From Noviherbaspirillum soli (GTDB lineage Bacteria > Pseudomonadota > Gammaproteobacteria > Burkholderiales > Burkholderiaceae_D): a DNA stretch of 64,000 nt. Positions 63,995 to 64,000 of this stretch are shown here, piece by piece; the stretch's first letter is position 1, and each line of letters starts with the position of its first letter. Below the pieces are notes generated by a model. That model made no database searches. It was not told where the DNA came from and was given only the letters and a program-made list of their open reading frames with translations. Both the position numbers and the translations under genes were made by a program. The DNA lies in the NCBI RefSeq assembly GCF_015352955.1, contig NZ_JACYOX010000011.1:1-64000 (forward strand), given 5' to 3'.

Positions 63995-64000
63995 CTGACG

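Overview
The window reads as a betaproteobacterial (Burkholderiales, plausibly Oxalobacteraceae) replicon of moderately high GC. It carries metal-handling genes, an SOS polymerase operon, several insertion sequences and a long accessory block typical of plasmids or integrative elements. The assignment rests on protein flavour only; nothing in the sequence says whether this is a plasmid or a chromosomal island.

Left part (1-12.4 kb): an IS5-type transposase relic; a lipoprotein; a Fur-box-controlled operon of a TonB-dependent siderophore receptor, a DUF4198 protein and a PepSY-type membrane protein; a lactate permease; two adjacent bacterioferritin genes with complementary active sites; an IS30 relic; and a PQQ-type sugar dehydrogenase overlapping a cytochrome c gene.

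Mercury part (12.5-23.7 kb): a truncated transposase abutting an IS701-type element, then merR divergent from an enlarged mer operon. The operon holds merT, a 39-residue Cys-Cys ORF, merP, merA, a Sel1 protein, MerC-like and MerF-like proteins, a MerA-related oxidoreductase and a lone DsbD N-terminal domain. An IS91-type element with its own tyrosine recombinase follows.

Middle (23.8-41.8 kb): umuDC with a LexA box and a frameshift in umuC; a site-2 protease and a chemoreceptor; then mostly minus-strand accessory genes, many with a private intrinsic terminator. Several look like DNA- or nucleotide-modifying enzymes: a PAPS-reductase-like gene cut by an IS1182 element, a DUF4942 methyltransferase, a transglycosylase-like (DpdA-like) protein with a DUF6884-like partner, and a Mom-like acetyltransferase. 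Two paralogous 26-residue membrane microproteins lie beside them.

Right-centre (42.5-51.5 kb): a PRTRC cassette (ParB-related, ThiF-related). It encodes ParB, E, C, F, B, A and ThiF, and by motif contains a ubiquitin-like protein, an E2-like protein, an E1-like protein and a JAMM peptidase. Two exported repeat proteins and a NERD nuclease gene are inserted in it on the opposite strand. No PRTRC protein D (actin-like) is present.

Right end (51.7-64 kb): two paralogous small HTH-like genes around a hybrid histidine kinase; a von Willebrand A/J-domain pair; fragments of a cation diffusion facilitator and a DUF3703 gene; and a copper/silver efflux operon (cusCBAF type) behind a MerR-family-style promoter. 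cusA carries a frameshift. Several genes (umuC, cusA, vWA, DUF3703, the IS701 transposase) are broken by single small lesions, so either the accessory region is decaying or the assembly has indel errors.
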